A DNA stretch of 64,000 bases from Candidatus Brockarchaeota archaeon (GCA_017601225.1 JAFNIX010000008.1:1-64000), one strand, 5' to 3'. Positions 35,269 to 44,027 are shown, counted from the stretch's first letter. The notes: generated by a model not told the origin, from the letters alone. A program made the numbers and translations.

Positions 35269-35337
35269 GTGTCGAGCTTAACTTGGCCGAGAGTCTTCTC
35301 AAGCATTATCCGTTGCCCTATCGAAGCAAACAAGCTT
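35269..35337. repeat. 69-bp perfect direct repeat, right copy
   Basis: Exact copy of 34340-34408, same orientation, with only this portion of the PEP-synthase-like relic present. It is followed at 35347 by the palindrome TAGCGCGCGCTA. Confidence 0.9.
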
Positions 35338-35346
35338 GCAAGTAAA

Positions 35347-35358
35347 TAGCGCGCGCTA
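35347..35358. repeat. TAGCGCGCGCTA palindrome, copy 1
   Basis: A perfect 12-bp palindrome. It recurs exactly at 44104-44115 and in near copies at 39138-39149 (one mismatch) and 41446-41456 (11 of 12 bases), with weaker forms at 40012-40024 and 41234-41247. I do not see it outside 35-44 kb. Here it lies between the right repeat and the phosphorylase gene. Confidence 0.6.
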
Positions 35359-35409
35359 TAGTGGCATGTAAGCCTTTTAAACAAGCATCGCCAATCTTCT
35401 ATTGTAGAA

Positions 35410-38400
35410 ATGCGGGAACATGAAAGCTTTGTCGGAGACACGCCTCTAAAGTTCGGCTCAAGCCATGTTGAGGGGGGTTTTACCGAAATCGATGGTGAAC
35501 GCTTCTATCGTATCTCAAACTATGACTCTATGCCACCGTTTTTAATGAGTATAGTTAGCGACTCAAACCATTGGCTATTCATCTCCAGTAATGGAGCCCT
35601 CACAGCTGGTCGTAGAGACCCTGACCACGCACTCTTCCCATACTACACGGACGACCGTATTCATGACAGTCAAGACCAAACAGGCAGCAAGACGATCATC
35701 CTCGCCACCAAGGACGGTAAAACCTTCCTATGGGAACCTTTTTCGCAAAGATATAGTGGCCTATACAGGGTTACGCGGAACCTGTACAAGAGCGTTTTCG
35801 GCAACAAGCTTATTTTTGAAGAGATAAACTGGGATCTTTCACTCCGTTTCTCCTATGCATGGTTGACCAGTGATCGATTCGGTTTCATTAAACGTAGCAT
35901 TCTGGTTAACCAAGGTGTCGAGCAGGTCAGCGTTAATATACTTGACGGTGTTCAAAACATTCTTCCCTACGGAGTCACGCGAAGGTTTCAGCTGGAGTAC
36001 AGTACTTTAGTCGACGGATATAAGTTGAATGAACTTGACGTGGAAACGGGTTTAGCATTATTCAGGCTTGGTTCCATTCCGGGTGATATCCCTGAGCCGA
36101 GCGAGGCTCTTAAGGCGACAGTCGTCTGGTCTGAAGGACTCGAACCTGCAAAGAGACTTCTCTCCGCATCGCAGCTTGACCGGTTTCGCCGAGAGCATTT
36201 TGTCGACGAGGAGAAAACTATACGTGGAAGACGTGGAGCATATTTTATAAACGCTCAGCTAACACTTTCTCCGAATGACTGGAAGAAATGGTATATTGTG
36301 GCTGATGTAAACCAAGATATAGCAAACGTTGTTGAACTTATTTCTCTCCTTAAAAAGAAGAAGAGCCTAAGCTTTGAGATAGAGGAGGATGTTAAGAAGG
36401 GGACTCGAAACCTTGTAAGGATTGTAGCTAGCGCCGATGGTCTTCAGGTTTCCGAGGACGAGCTTAACACGTGTCGACACTATTCTAACACGCTCTTCAA
36501 CGTGATGCGCGGAGGGATTCCGGATGAAGGCTACTGGATATCTCGCTCCGACCTCATATCTTTCATCAGGAAAGCCAACCGCAACGTGATTCAGAAGCAC
36601 AGCAGCCTTCTAAATTCTTTGCCTGATAAGATTCTTCATAACCATCTGCTTGCCATCGTGCAAGAACAGCGGGACCCGGATCTTGAAAGGCTAGTGTACG
36701 AGTACCTGCCGTTAACCTTCAGCCGTCGTCACGGAGACCCAAGCAGGCCTTGGAACATGTTTTCAATCGAGGTGAAAGACGAGTATGGAAATAAGGTTCT
36801 CAACTATCAGGGCAATTGGCGGGACATTTTTCAGAATTGGGAAGCACTAGCGCTTTCTTTTCCAGGCTATGTGGAAAGCATGATCTTCAAGTTTGTCGAT
36901 GCATCCACTCCAGACGGATATAACCCGTATCGTGTTATGCGGGATGGTTTCGAGTGGGAGACTCCTGCCCCCAATAGTCCCTGGGCATCATTCGGCTATT
37001 GGGGAGATCACCAGGTGATATACCTATTGAAGCTAATGGAGGTTTCAACCCGGTATCATCCAGGCATGCTTAGAAAATTCTTGTCTCGCCGCGTATTTAC
37101 ATATGCTAATGTTCCCTACAGGATTAAGCCTTATGAAGAATTGTTGAAGGATCCGCGTAACACAATAAGGTTCGACGCCGACCTTGATAGCGAGATCCAG
37201 AAGCGTGTAGCCGTATTGGGAATGGACGGCAAGTTTGTACTAGGTAAAGACGGTGGAATCTATCATGTTAACCTGACTGAGAAGCTACTCGTCCTACTGC
37301 TCGCTAAGCTTTCAAACTATATTCCTGAAGCAGGAATCTGGATGAACACTCAAAGACCAGAGTGGAACGATGCGAATAATGCGCTAGTAGGCTATGGAGT
37401 ATCGGTGGTGACGCTCTGCTACCTGCGCCGCTTTTTAGCTTTCTGTCTAAGCCTGTTTGAAGAACCTGAAACAAGCGTATTTGAAGTCTCGGCTGAGGTT
37501 GCTGAAATGTTCCGGCAAGTATCCACCACCCTGAAACAATACCTCTATTTGCTGAAGACTAAGGTCTCCGACGAGGATCGTAAAACAGTTTTAGACGCAT
37601 TAGGTGAAGCTGGAAGCCGTTATCGAACCAATATTTATGCTAGGGGTTTCTCAGGTAAAACTGAGACAATAACTGCTGAGGAGATACGCGATTTCTGCAC
37701 CACCGCGCTTAAACACATCGACCACTCGATTAAAGCAAACCGGCGAGACGACGGATTATTCCACTCATATAATCTCATAAAAATAGGGGGGAACAGGATT
37801 AGTATTCGTCGTCTTCCCGAGATGCTGGAGGGACAGGTGGCTGTACTCAGCTCAGGCATTCTCTCCCCGCGAGAAGCCGTTGAGCTGCTGGATTCCCTCA
37901 GAAGGAGCAGCCTCTACCGGGCTGATCAGAACAGCTATACCCTTTACCCTGACCGCCAGTTGCCAAGCTTCCTCGAAAAGAACAACATACCGGCGTCAAT
38001 GCTTGAAAGATCGGGGCTTCTGGCTGAAATGGTGCAGCGCAATGACCGTCGAATCATAATCAGGGATGTTAACGGAGGCTTACACTTCGCCGCCTTCCGG
38101 AACGCTAGGGAGTTAAGGGAAGCATTGATGGCCTTGAGGGAGGAATATGGAGAACTGGTTGAGAGGGAAGCCGAGTTTATCCTTGGGTTGTACGAGGATT
38201 TGTTCGACCATCACTCCTTCATGGGGCGCTCAACAACATTCTTCAAGTATGAGGGTCTCGGATGCATTTACTGGCATATGGTGTCGAAGCTGCTTCTAGC
38301 AGTTCAAGAAGTGTTGATTCAAGCAATACGCAGAAACGAGGATGAAGCGATTAATCGCCTCAAGGAGCATTATTATAATATACGTGAAGGGATAGGCGTA

Positions 38401-38859
38401 CATAAGTCGCCAGAGCTGTATGGTGCCTTTCCCATTGACCCATACTCTCACACGCCCGGCTTCGCTGGAGCACAGCAACCAGGCATGACGGGGCAAGTCA
38501 AGGAGGACATCATAACTAGGTTGGGCGAGATGGGGGTGCTTGTGGAAAACGGGAAACTGAGCTTTCAGCCCCGACTGGTTAATCCTAGCGAGTTTCTGAC
38601 GAGTCAAAAAGTATTCCAATACTTTGACATTGAGGGGCGGCAACAGAGCATTATGCTGGAGAAGGGTACGTTGGCGTTCACAATATGCCAAGTGCCGGTT
38701 GTTGCTCATCGCTCAGGCCCGGCACGGATCCAAGTTACTCGGAAAAATGGATCAAGCCGGTTTATTGATGGACTTAACCTTGACCCTGAAACAAGCGCAG
38801 CCATCTTCAACCGGACTGGAGAAGTTCTACGTCTAGACGTGTTCTTCGGCTTTAACTAA
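35410..38859 (+). CDS. GH94-type glycan phosphorylase, 1149 residues
   Basis: A very large inverting phosphorylase of the GH94/GH149/GH161 clan, which cleaves or builds beta-glucosidic links using phosphate. The N-terminal domain shows SNGALTAGRRDPDHALFPYY, as in cellobiose phosphorylase; the (alpha/alpha)6 barrel has GYWGDHQVIYL and the likely catalytic Asp654 in PEWNDANNALVGYG. At 1149 residues it exceeds cellobiose phosphorylase (about 800) and fits better with the longer families GH149 or GH161, acting on beta-1,3-glucan or similar. It is intracellular, with no signal peptide. TATA CTTTTAAACAAG at 35371-35383 gives an almost leaderless start at ATG 35410. Confidence 0.8.
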   Translation: MREHESFVGDTPLKFGSSHVEGGFTEIDGERFYRISNYDSMPPFLMSIVSDSNHWLFISSNGALTAGRRDPDHALFPYYTDDRIHDSQDQTGSKTIILATKDGKTFLWEPFSQRYSGLYRVTRNLYKSVFGNKLIFEEINWDLSLRFSYAWLTSDRFGFIKRSILVNQGVEQVSVNILDGVQNILPYGVTRRFQLEYSTLVDGYKLNELDVETGLALFRLGSIPGDIPEPSEALKATVVWSEGLEPAKRLLSASQLDRFRREHFVDEEKTIRGRRGAYFINAQLTLSPNDWKKWYIVADVNQDIANVVELISLLKKKKSLSFEIEEDVKKGTRNLVRIVASADGLQVSEDELNTCRHYSNTLFNVMRGGIPDEGYWISRSDLISFIRKANRNVIQKHSSLLNSLPDKILHNHLLAIVQEQRDPDLERLVYEYLPLTFSRRHGDPSRPWNMFSIEVKDEYGNKVLNYQGNWRDIFQNWEALALSFPGYVESMIFKFVDASTPDGYNPYRVMRDGFEWETPAPNSPWASFGYWGDHQVIYLLKLMEVSTRYHPGMLRKFLSRRVFTYANVPYRIKPYEELLKDPRNTIRFDADLDSEIQKRVAVLGMDGKFVLGKDGGIYHVNLTEKLLVLLLAKLSNYIPEAGIWMNTQRPEWNDANNALVGYGVSVVTLCYLRRFLAFCLSLFEEPETSVFEVSAEVAEMFRQVSTTLKQYLYLLKTKVSDEDRKTVLDALGEAGSRYRTNIYARGFSGKTETITAEEIRDFCTTALKHIDHSIKANRRDDGLFHSYNLIKIGGNRISIRRLPEMLEGQVAVLSSGILSPREAVELLDSLRRSSLYRADQNSYTLYPDRQLPSFLEKNNIPASMLERSGLLAEMVQRNDRRIIIRDVNGGLHFAAFRNARELREALMALREEYGELVEREAEFILGLYEDLFDHHSFMGRSTTFFKYEGLGCIYWHMVSKLLLAVQEVLIQAIRRNEDEAINRLKEHYYNIREGIGVHKSPELYGAFPIDPYSHTPGFAGAQQPGMTGQVKEDIITRLGEMGVLVENGKLSFQPRLVNPSEFLTSQKVFQYFDIEGRQQSIMLEKGTLAFTICQVPVVAHRSGPARIQVTRKNGSSRFIDGLNLDPETSAAIFNRTGEVLRLDVFFGFN

Positions 38860-38877
38860 TGAGTCTTTCTTAACCAG

Positions 38878-38922
38878 AATAGAAATAGAGCCGATACCAA
38901 CTCTCACTAAGAATACTGTGAA
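38878..38922 (-). pseudogene. Relic of PEP synthase 3' end (copy C)
   Basis: The minus strand reads FTVFLVRVGIGSISI, matching the [12 protein letters not shown] part of the better preserved C-terminus at the right edge. Only about 45 bases are recognisable. It lies right after the phosphorylase stop codon. Confidence 0.5.
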
Positions 38923-38942
38923 CACATGTTTAACAGGGTAAA

Positions 38943-39167
38943 ATGTCGCAGGTGAGTCTTGAAGACGTTTTATGCAGAGCCGAAAAATGTTAGCGCAGGA
39001 CTTAAATCCATAGAGAAGACTTTTATTATGATGCTTCTCAAGGAAGAGATAAGTGAAGAAGAGTTGAAAGAAATAGAGGAAGCGGAGATTGAAAGAGGGA
39101 ATCCGTTACCCTTGAGGAATTAATAAGGGAGTATGAATCGCGCGCGCTAAATCATTCTTCGAAATAA
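38943..39167 (+). pseudogene. Frameshifted small antitoxin-like gene
   Basis: Translation from ATG 38943 gives MSQVSLEDVLCRAEKC then a stop, and in another frame GLKSIEKTFIMMLLKEEISE followed by an acidic stretch and, after a further one-base shift, EELIREYESRALNHSSK to a stop at 39167. Restoring two shifts gives a small highly charged protein of the antitoxin type. It contains the palindrome copy at 39138. Confidence 0.5.
39138..39149. repeat. TCGCGCGCGCTA, palindrome copy 2
   Basis: Eleven of twelve bases match TAGCGCGCGCTA. It lies inside the end of the broken antitoxin-like frame. Confidence 0.5.
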
Positions 39168-39194
39168 ATTGGAATTATGTATAATACAAAAGGT

Positions 39195-39341
39195 TTATGA
39201 AGTCTTCTTTTTATATTCATCATGTAATTCAATAAGTTTAGTTTCGTATTGGTTTTCAAGCGTTTCATAAATTTTATCTGTTATTTTCCCAGTCCTCCAC
39301 TCTTCTTCAAGCTTTTCGCAATATCCTACGATTTTCCTGAT
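39195..39341 (-). pseudogene. C-terminal fragment of an unknown helical protein
   Basis: The minus strand is open for about 48 codons with protein-like text (IGYCEKLEEEWRTGKITDKI, then ETLENQYETKLIELHDEYKK). There is an upstream stop and no start codon, so it is a remnant. No family recognised. Confidence 0.4.
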
Positions 39342-39671
39342 CTAAGTATCAATATATGTGATGCTCGGTCAAATTTTCCCTTAATCCTTAGTGAATTCAT
39401 CGAATATGTAATCGCACCAACCCTTTCATCCCACCACCGCCAGAAATTCTAGACATGGAGGAAGAGGTAGGGAAAGGGGAGAAGTTTTCTAAGAAAGTTA
39501 GAGGATGAGGAAAAGCTCAAATCCTTTAATGGTAGAGATAGCATAGGATTGAACCGTGTCCCTGCTTCTTGAACGTACACGCTAAAATCCTCAAAACTAT
39601 AAAACAGTATGTAAAAACTTATTAGGCCATAAAGTTTAATTTTTAAGGTAAATATTTACAAGTGAGGAGGC
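39342..39671. other. AT-rich spacer without recognisable gene
   Basis: About 330 bases with stops in all frames or only short shadows. The right end has an AT-rich TATA-like stretch (about 39632-39655) serving the next gene. Nothing else seen. Confidence 0.4.
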
Positions 39672-40010
39672 TTGGAGACGGGGTTTGGCTGGATTAAGGT
39701 TAGGGGGGAGAGGTATGAGTATGATATTGTGATCCATGTTAATGGGGAAGTGAGTAGGAGGGAGAAGGAGAAGTCAAGGGTTCCGATGGGGCATACTCCT
39801 TTAAGCGAGAAAGAGCTTGATTTTCTTGAAAGGGAAAACCCTGAAGTGGTTTTTATAGGTTCTGGTCAATATGGTTTGCTACCGGTAACCGAGAACGCTA
39901 GAAAAATTTTAGAAAAGTACGATGTGAAAATAGAACCAACACCGGAGATCTTGAAAGACATAGAAAACGAAAAAAGAAAATATGTAGCAATTTTACACAT
40001 AACCTGCTAA
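39672..40010 (+). CDS. MTH938-like domain protein
   Basis: A 112-residue protein of the DUF498/MTH938 family (also seen in eukaryotic NDUFAF3). It shows the conserved FGWIKVRGERYEYDIVIHV start and NPEVVFIGSGQYGLL, then LEKYDVKIEP. Function in archaea is unknown. The start is TTG 39672, just after GTGAGGAGG. The stop codon is immediately followed by a variant of the TAGCGCGC palindrome, and the gene sits among fragments, so it may be imported. Confidence 0.72.
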   Translation: METGFGWIKVRGERYEYDIVIHVNGEVSRREKEKSRVPMGHTPLSEKELDFLERENPEVVFIGSGQYGLLPVTENARKILEKYDVKIEPTPEILKDIENEKRKYVAILHITC

Positions 40011-40011
40011 A

Positions 40012-40024
40012 TAGCGCGCACTTA
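40012..40024. repeat. Variant palindrome TAGCGCGCACTTA
   Basis: Nine leading bases match TAGCGCGCG. It begins one base after the MTH938-like stop codon and 5 bases before the stop of the NosD-like remnant on the other strand. Confidence 0.35.
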
Positions 40025-40028
40025 TCAG

Positions 40029-40226
40029 TTATATTTTCCGTGTAATCTTGTTATTTCTCACAACATTATGGTCTGAACCTCTTAAGACTATACCATAAGA
40101 ATCATATAGTATGCTGTTATTTGCCACAGTATTATTGTTTGAGGAGTAGAGGTGTATGCCCTCACTGTTATGCAAGATACTATTATCTTCGATGAGGGTG
40201 CCATGTGAAACGTAGTAGACTCCTGC
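40029..40226 (-). pseudogene. NosD-like right-handed beta-helix fragment
   Basis: The minus strand encodes three tandem turns of the PbH1/CASH repeat (GVYYVSHGTLIEDNSILHNS, EGIHLYSSNNNTVANNSIL, YGIVLRGSDHNVVRNN) ending at a TAA at 40029-40031. It is the C-terminal end of a longer surface or carbohydrate-binding protein; no start is present, so a remnant. Confidence 0.65.
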
Positions 40227-40357
40227 CGGATGGAACTAAGCAAACCCTAACTATTCCTCTCCATGAAGAATTGGATAAGGGGACTTTGAAAGCCATCTAC
40301 AGACAAGCCTTAAGATTCATCCCTGAGGAAGAATTGAAACCGTATTTTTACGATTAG
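40202..40357 (+). pseudogene. HicA-type toxin C-terminal fragment
   Basis: The frame reads LPDGTKQTLTIPLHEELDKG, then TLKAIYRQALRFIPEEEL and a stop at 40357. The phrase T(L)TIPxHxELxxGTLxxI is the HicA mRNA-interferase signature. The N-terminal half with its catalytic His is missing, and it overlaps the beta-helix fragment on the other strand, so it marks a join of unrelated pieces. Confidence 0.55.
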
Positions 40358-40397
40358 ATCTAAAACTTTTGGGAAAACTTACTCTTAGTCTGGATCA

Positions 40398-40520
40398 ACC
40401 TTAAGCATAATCCTCTGCTCAATCGAAGCGACGAGTTACCTTATGAAGACTGCAGCATCAGGATTTATTGAAACTGGGTCGATACCTGCTCTAACAAGGA
40501 ATTCTGTGAATCCAGGATAG
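40398..40520 (-). pseudogene. Relic of PEP synthase 3' end (copy D)
   Basis: The minus strand reads [26 protein letters not shown], stop, LVASIEQRIMLKVDPD, stop. The order and spacing equal those of the right-edge gene, with one internal stop. Confidence 0.7.
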
Positions 40521-40614
40521 ACTGATGAAGCTTATTTGGCTAGCAATCAGAATTCTTATCGCATTTTTCCGGAAAGTAGGAGGCTCTTGCACTATGGCTT
40601 AGGGTTTGTCCCGG

Positions 40615-40945
40615 CTAGAAGGAAAATGTCTTTATAAGTTTCTCGTTTATTTCTCTCTTGATTTGAGGCCCGATTTCTCCAATCTCTCCCATAATCATGC
40701 TCTTTAACAACGTTGCAATTTTATTGAGTTTTATGACGGAGCTTGTTTTAAGCCCTGTTATTTTGAACTCGGGATGAGTTTCTTGTATTAAAAACATCAG
40801 TCGGCTTCAACTCTCCTGGAACTCTGGAAGATATGAAAGCAACGACAATATCTCTTTCACCCTCAAAAAGTACTAGCGCTGGCCTCAGCTTTACAGCAGT
40901 CAGGTCAGTGAAAGGAAAGGGTACGAGGACTATTTTACCCTTCAA
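40615..40945 (-). pseudogene. MazF/PemK-like toxin with frameshift
   Basis: ATG 40945 opens a MazF-type frame (VLVPFPFTDLTAVKLRPALV, then VVAFISSRVPGELKPTDVF), which is conserved up to about 40790, where the continuation (FLIQETHPEFKITGLKTSSV and on to KLIKTFSF) lies one frame over, ending at 40615. The break falls at a run of T (GTTTTTA), suggesting an indel in a homopolymer, real or from sequencing. The antitoxin gene overlaps upstream. Confidence 0.72.
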
Positions 40946-41130
40946 TGATACCTAACCCTAATATCGTTGACGGAATAAATATCAGGCTCATCTTCAAGGA
41001 ATCCTTTCAAAGATTTCTCCGACGACATCATTAAAGCCAGGGTTTCCCTGTCTTCAATCAGCATGTCAATCTTCCTGTTCAGCGAAAACAAGAGTTCCTT
41101 TATCTCCTTAAGGTCAACCTCCACCGTCAT
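40942..41130 (-). CDS. Antitoxin of the MazF-like pair
   Basis: A 62-residue charged protein (EVDLKEIKELLFSLNRKIDM, then LEDEPDIYSVNDIRVRYH) with helices typical of small antitoxins; the fold is not recognisable. It overlaps the toxin start by 4 bp (ATGA), the usual coupling. If the toxin is truly broken this is an orphan. Confidence 0.55.
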   Translation of the reverse strand: MTVEVDLKEIKELLFSLNRKIDMLIEDRETLALMMSSEKSLKGFLEDEPDIYSVNDIRVRYH

Positions 41131-41233
41131 AACTAAAGTAAAAACAGGCGGCTACCATTTAAACTATTTCTAGGAGCAATACTAGAAAGATTAAGGAATA
41201 CCTGTTAAAAATAGTTGAGAAATAAAACTTGCG

Positions 41234-41247
41234 TAGCATGCGCGCTC
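41234..41247. repeat. Degenerate palindrome TAGCATGCGCGCTC
   Basis: Shares GCGCGCTC with the copy at 41446, where a cysteine synthase fragment begins; here a membrane-helix fragment begins at the same motif. Confidence 0.35.
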
Positions 41248-41313
41248 AACCTCCTGCTAAGCCTTGCTTTAAGCCCGCTCGCCGTCGTAGCGGGTCTTGC
41301 AGGATTAGCTTAA
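41242..41313 (+). pseudogene. C-terminal membrane-helix fragment
   Basis: From the GCGCTC of the motif the frame reads ALNLLLSLALSPLAVVAGLA then GLA and stop. A last membrane helix of an unknown protein, with no upstream part. Confidence 0.4.
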
Positions 41314-41456
41314 GCTTCGAACAACTCTGTGCTTAAATACTTCTCACCACCGTCTGGAAGAACCGCGACTATCGTTTTATTCTTTCCCAGCTCCCTCGCC
41401 TTTCTGAGTGTTACAAGCATTATCGCGCCGGAGCTCATCCCTATGAGCGCGCGCTA
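41310..41456 (-). pseudogene. Cysteine synthase C-terminal fragment
   Basis: The minus strand reads ALIGMSSGAIMLVTLRKARE, then LGKNKTIVAVLPDGGEKYLS and TELFEA, stop at 41310. This is the C-terminus of a CysK/CysM-type PLP enzyme (GISSGA and LPDGGERYLS). It begins exactly at the GCGCGCGCTC palindrome, and the rest of the gene is absent. Confidence 0.72.
41446..41456. repeat. AGCGCGCGCTA, palindrome copy
   Basis: Eleven bases of TAGCGCGCGCTA (preceded by G). On its left the cysteine synthase fragment runs away on the minus strand, on its right another fragment runs away on the plus strand. Confidence 0.5.
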
Positions 41457-41591
41457 CTCTTGTCTTGTTCTCGAAAAACAGGCTTATTGAGACGGGTGCT
41501 GGCTCTCCGGTGCGCGATTAAGAAAGTCTTGGAGCCGGGTGAAAACCCTCCAAGATTCTATGGCTACTTCATGGTTGAAAATAACCCATAG
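41451..41591 (+). pseudogene. C-terminal fragment of unknown protein
   Basis: From the palindrome the plus strand is open for 46 codons, ending CAIKKVLEPGENPPRFYGYF and MVENNP, stop at 41591. The end looks like conserved coding sequence, but I cannot place the family. The upstream part of the gene is absent. Confidence 0.4.
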
Positions 41592-41649
41592 AGAGCACTA
41601 TTTTTCAGTTCTAGCTAGAGAAATCCCCCTAGCCCCCTTTATGCTAATT

Positions 41650-42735
41650 CTAGAAGCCTTTCACGAGCTCAAGCCTGCTTATTATCGTGTTTAATTCAGC
41701 CAATAGGTCTGAGGCTCTTTCAACATCCTTAGCCTCCAGGTACGCTAGGGATTTTCTGAATTCTTCGCTTAAAGACTCCGCTTCCTCTTTTATCCTCTTC
41801 AAGTCCCTAGCGTTAGCAACTACCACAAGCTTCTGCACAGTAGGATTATTCTTGGCCCTCTGAAGGTTTAGTAGGAGAGAGTCGATGCTCCCGCCCCTTT
41901 GAACCTCGAAAACATAACTCACAACCCCGAGGTTAGCTATCTTGGCCTGCCAGAGGACATCGACCCTAGCGCCCTTGGCTATCTGCTGCTCGCTGTTCGC
42001 CTCGAAGCCTAAGCCATTACCTATTTCCACAAGCTTCTCAATGATTTCGTCATGGTCAAAATCATAATCTTCCTCTTTAGTAACGATTTTCTCTTCCTTC
42101 GCCTCTTTAGTAACTAGATGATGATAGAGATAGTAGATGAACGTATCGGCATCAAGAAGGTACGGCTCAGCTTCTCCTGGCTTGATTACTCTGAAAATAG
42201 CTTTTAAAGCTTCATTCACCTTCTCATATTCTGAGCCACTTATCCTATACTTCTTGGTCGGCAGGACTTCACCAAGACCTAGCATCTCAAAGACCCTCCT
42301 GCTCTTATCGTTCCATATGCCGTATTGCTTAGGGTTGGCGAATGCAAGTATCTCGGTAACTCCAGCGGGCCCAATAAACTTCACCTTTTCAAAAAATCTG
42401 TCATAGCGGCTTGCAAACGGTGCGGTTCCGTAAAGCAGGTTTTTGACTTCTGACTTCAAAGCGTTAAAGTCTGTGCTCTTCAAAATCCTGTCAGCGACGT
42501 AGTCCTTGTTAGTCCAGCCCACGTAAGCCCATAGCGAGGCGATCATGCGCCTGAAATCGGGTTCCGAAAGCTGCTCGATAGCGGCCGCGTCGAGCAGAAT
42601 TCTAAACTCACGCTCCTTTTCCTCCCTTTCCCTCAAGTATTCCCTAGCCTCATCGGTATCTAGCCATTTCTTAAAACCAGGCAGGAAGCTAGCGATCTTT
42701 GCCTTAACACGATCGTCCAGTGTAAACATCCCCAT
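41650..42735 (-). CDS. PD-(D/E)xK nuclease-fold protein, possible restriction-like
   Basis: A 361-residue protein. The N-terminal two thirds are helical (AIEQLSEPDFRRMIASLWAY, IGPAGVTEILAFANPKQYGI) and may bind DNA. The C-terminal part contains GFEANSEQQIAKGARVDVLW and VVSYVFEVQRGGS, a D-x(n)-ExQ pattern like restriction-endonuclease-fold families. It is the neighbour of, and co-oriented with, the Mrr-like gene 173 bp upstream, which suggests a defence role. I do not recognise a named family. Confidence 0.6.
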   Translation of the reverse strand: MGMFTLDDRVKAKIASFLPGFKKWLDTDEAREYLREREEKEREFRILLDAAAIEQLSEPDFRRMIASLWAYVGWTNKDYVADRILKSTDFNALKSEVKNLLYGTAPFASRYDRFFEKVKFIGPAGVTEILAFANPKQYGIWNDKSRRVFEMLGLGEVLPTKKYRISGSEYEKVNEALKAIFRVIKPGEAEPYLLDADTFIYYLYHHLVTKEAKEEKIVTKEEDYDFDHDEIIEKLVEIGNGLGFEANSEQQIAKGARVDVLWQAKIANLGVVSYVFEVQRGGSIDSLLLNLQRAKNNPTVQKLVVVANARDLKRIKEEAESLSEEFRKSLAYLEAKDVERASDLLAELNTIISRLELVKGF

Positions 42736-42908
42736 TTTTACAAAACATGCTTAAGTATATTAATTTTAACTAGCAGGCTAAACATTCTTTTTATTGAGAC
42801 GATTCAAGTTCCAGGACCCTTCTAGCAAGCACGTGCTTAAGGAGGGATTTCAAATTTTTAAGAGATTCTGGCAGTTTTACGATGATAATCTAAGAGAACT
42901 GAGTTTTC

Positions 42909-43919
42909 CTACTGTTCCTCGACAACCAGCGTCCATATTCTTTTCAAGGGTAGTTCAGCTTTCAACTCGTCGTCGAACCGCTCGTAATACTTCAGTATTT
43001 CCTCTATGAGTTTACCCTGATCCCAAAGCCTTATGTTGAAGAAAACGTCTCTCGCCTCCTGTAATGCTTTACTGGTGAACCCGCCCCAAGAAACCAATAA
43101 GCCCTGTTTTGCACCTACGTTCGACATAACTCCCTGCAGCTCCCTTAGAACCTTCACGTCTACCGGTGAGGATGTTGACTTCACCTGGACGCAAATAGGG
43201 GGCCTATTCTGGCCCAGAGGGGCGGCAGCAAGTATATCGATTCCCCCGTCTGGACCGGGTGGGGAAACCGTTGTATCATAGCCTTCTGCCTGAAGAACAG
43301 CATCCACCAGCCTCGCCAAGCCGTGGCCCTTGAACCTTGCCTCTATGTACTTGACTATCTGGTCTCTAGCCATCTGCTCAATATCAGGCTGCTCAAGAGC
43401 CTCCTCAACGAACTGGTCAGTCGTTTCGACAGGTTGAATAGCCGTCTTTTCGCCTTCAAGGAGCTTTTTGACCCTTGCCTCCGCATTGTTCCTCTCTACC
43501 CTGCAAACCGTCATCCATGCTCCTAAAGAATATAGAATATCTTGGGGGAACTCCGACCTAGGTATTGTTCTCAACCATTTAACAGGTCTAACATGCATTG
43601 CTCCCTCGGGCAGTTGTCTATAAATATAGCCTCCCACGATTTGGCCTATGGCTACCGCTGACTGAGATTTAAGCGGAACCGCAACGAGATCGCCCTCCTT
43701 AATCATGCGTACAAACCGCCATAGTTGTCCAACCACGTTAGTCACCTTGCCTTCACTGTCCGCCGGGTAAGTTTTCCTATAAAGCTCCGTTAACTCCTCC
43801 TTGCTCTTAACTCTTGAAAGATCTCTAAGTATCCCCCAGCCCACCCCCACTATATTGTTTTCAAAGAAAACATGCTCCCATATTCCCTGTCTTCCAGCCC
43901 TCACCATCCAAAGAGTCAT
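42909..43919 (-). CDS. mrr: Mrr-type restriction endonuclease
   Basis: A 336-residue protein. The C-terminal half has the Mrr_cat fold: GLARLVDAVLQAEGYDTTVS, PPGPDGGIDILA and CVQVKSTSSPVD, i.e. the D and QxK catalytic elements. The N-terminal half (WMVRAGRQGIWEHVFFENNI, VGVGWG) is a different domain, similar to EVE/PUA-like modified-base readers. Mrr enzymes cut methylated or modified foreign DNA without a partner methylase. It starts at ATG 43919. It is the best supported defence gene in the island. Confidence 0.82.
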   Translation of the reverse strand: MTLWMVRAGRQGIWEHVFFENNIVGVGWGILRDLSRVKSKEELTELYRKTYPADSEGKVTNVVGQLWRFVRMIKEGDLVAVPLKSQSAVAIGQIVGGYIYRQLPEGAMHVRPVKWLRTIPRSEFPQDILYSLGAWMTVCRVERNNAEARVKKLLEGEKTAIQPVETTDQFVEEALEQPDIEQMARDQIVKYIEARFKGHGLARLVDAVLQAEGYDTTVSPPGPDGGIDILAAAPLGQNRPPICVQVKSTSSPVDVKVLRELQGVMSNVGAKQGLLVSWGGFTSKALQEARDVFFNIRLWDQGKLIEEILKYYERFDDELKAELPLKRIWTLVVEEQ

Positions 43920-44027
43920 AATCCATATTCAACAACCTGCTTCCATTTTTTAAGGATTACTTACTATAATAATACACGTGTTCTTCACAGGTTTCAGCGT
44001 ATACGCATATTTCCTTAAACCCTAAGC

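Noticed and set aside
34340-35337. CRISPR-like repeats
   Set aside because: Only two long copies, far apart, with genes between them; no short regularly spaced repeats occur anywhere in the window.
42790-42850. Short minus-strand tail reading KSLLKHVLARRVLELESSQ
   Set aside because: It could be one more gene remnant in the gap beside the Mrr-like gene, but it is too short to support.
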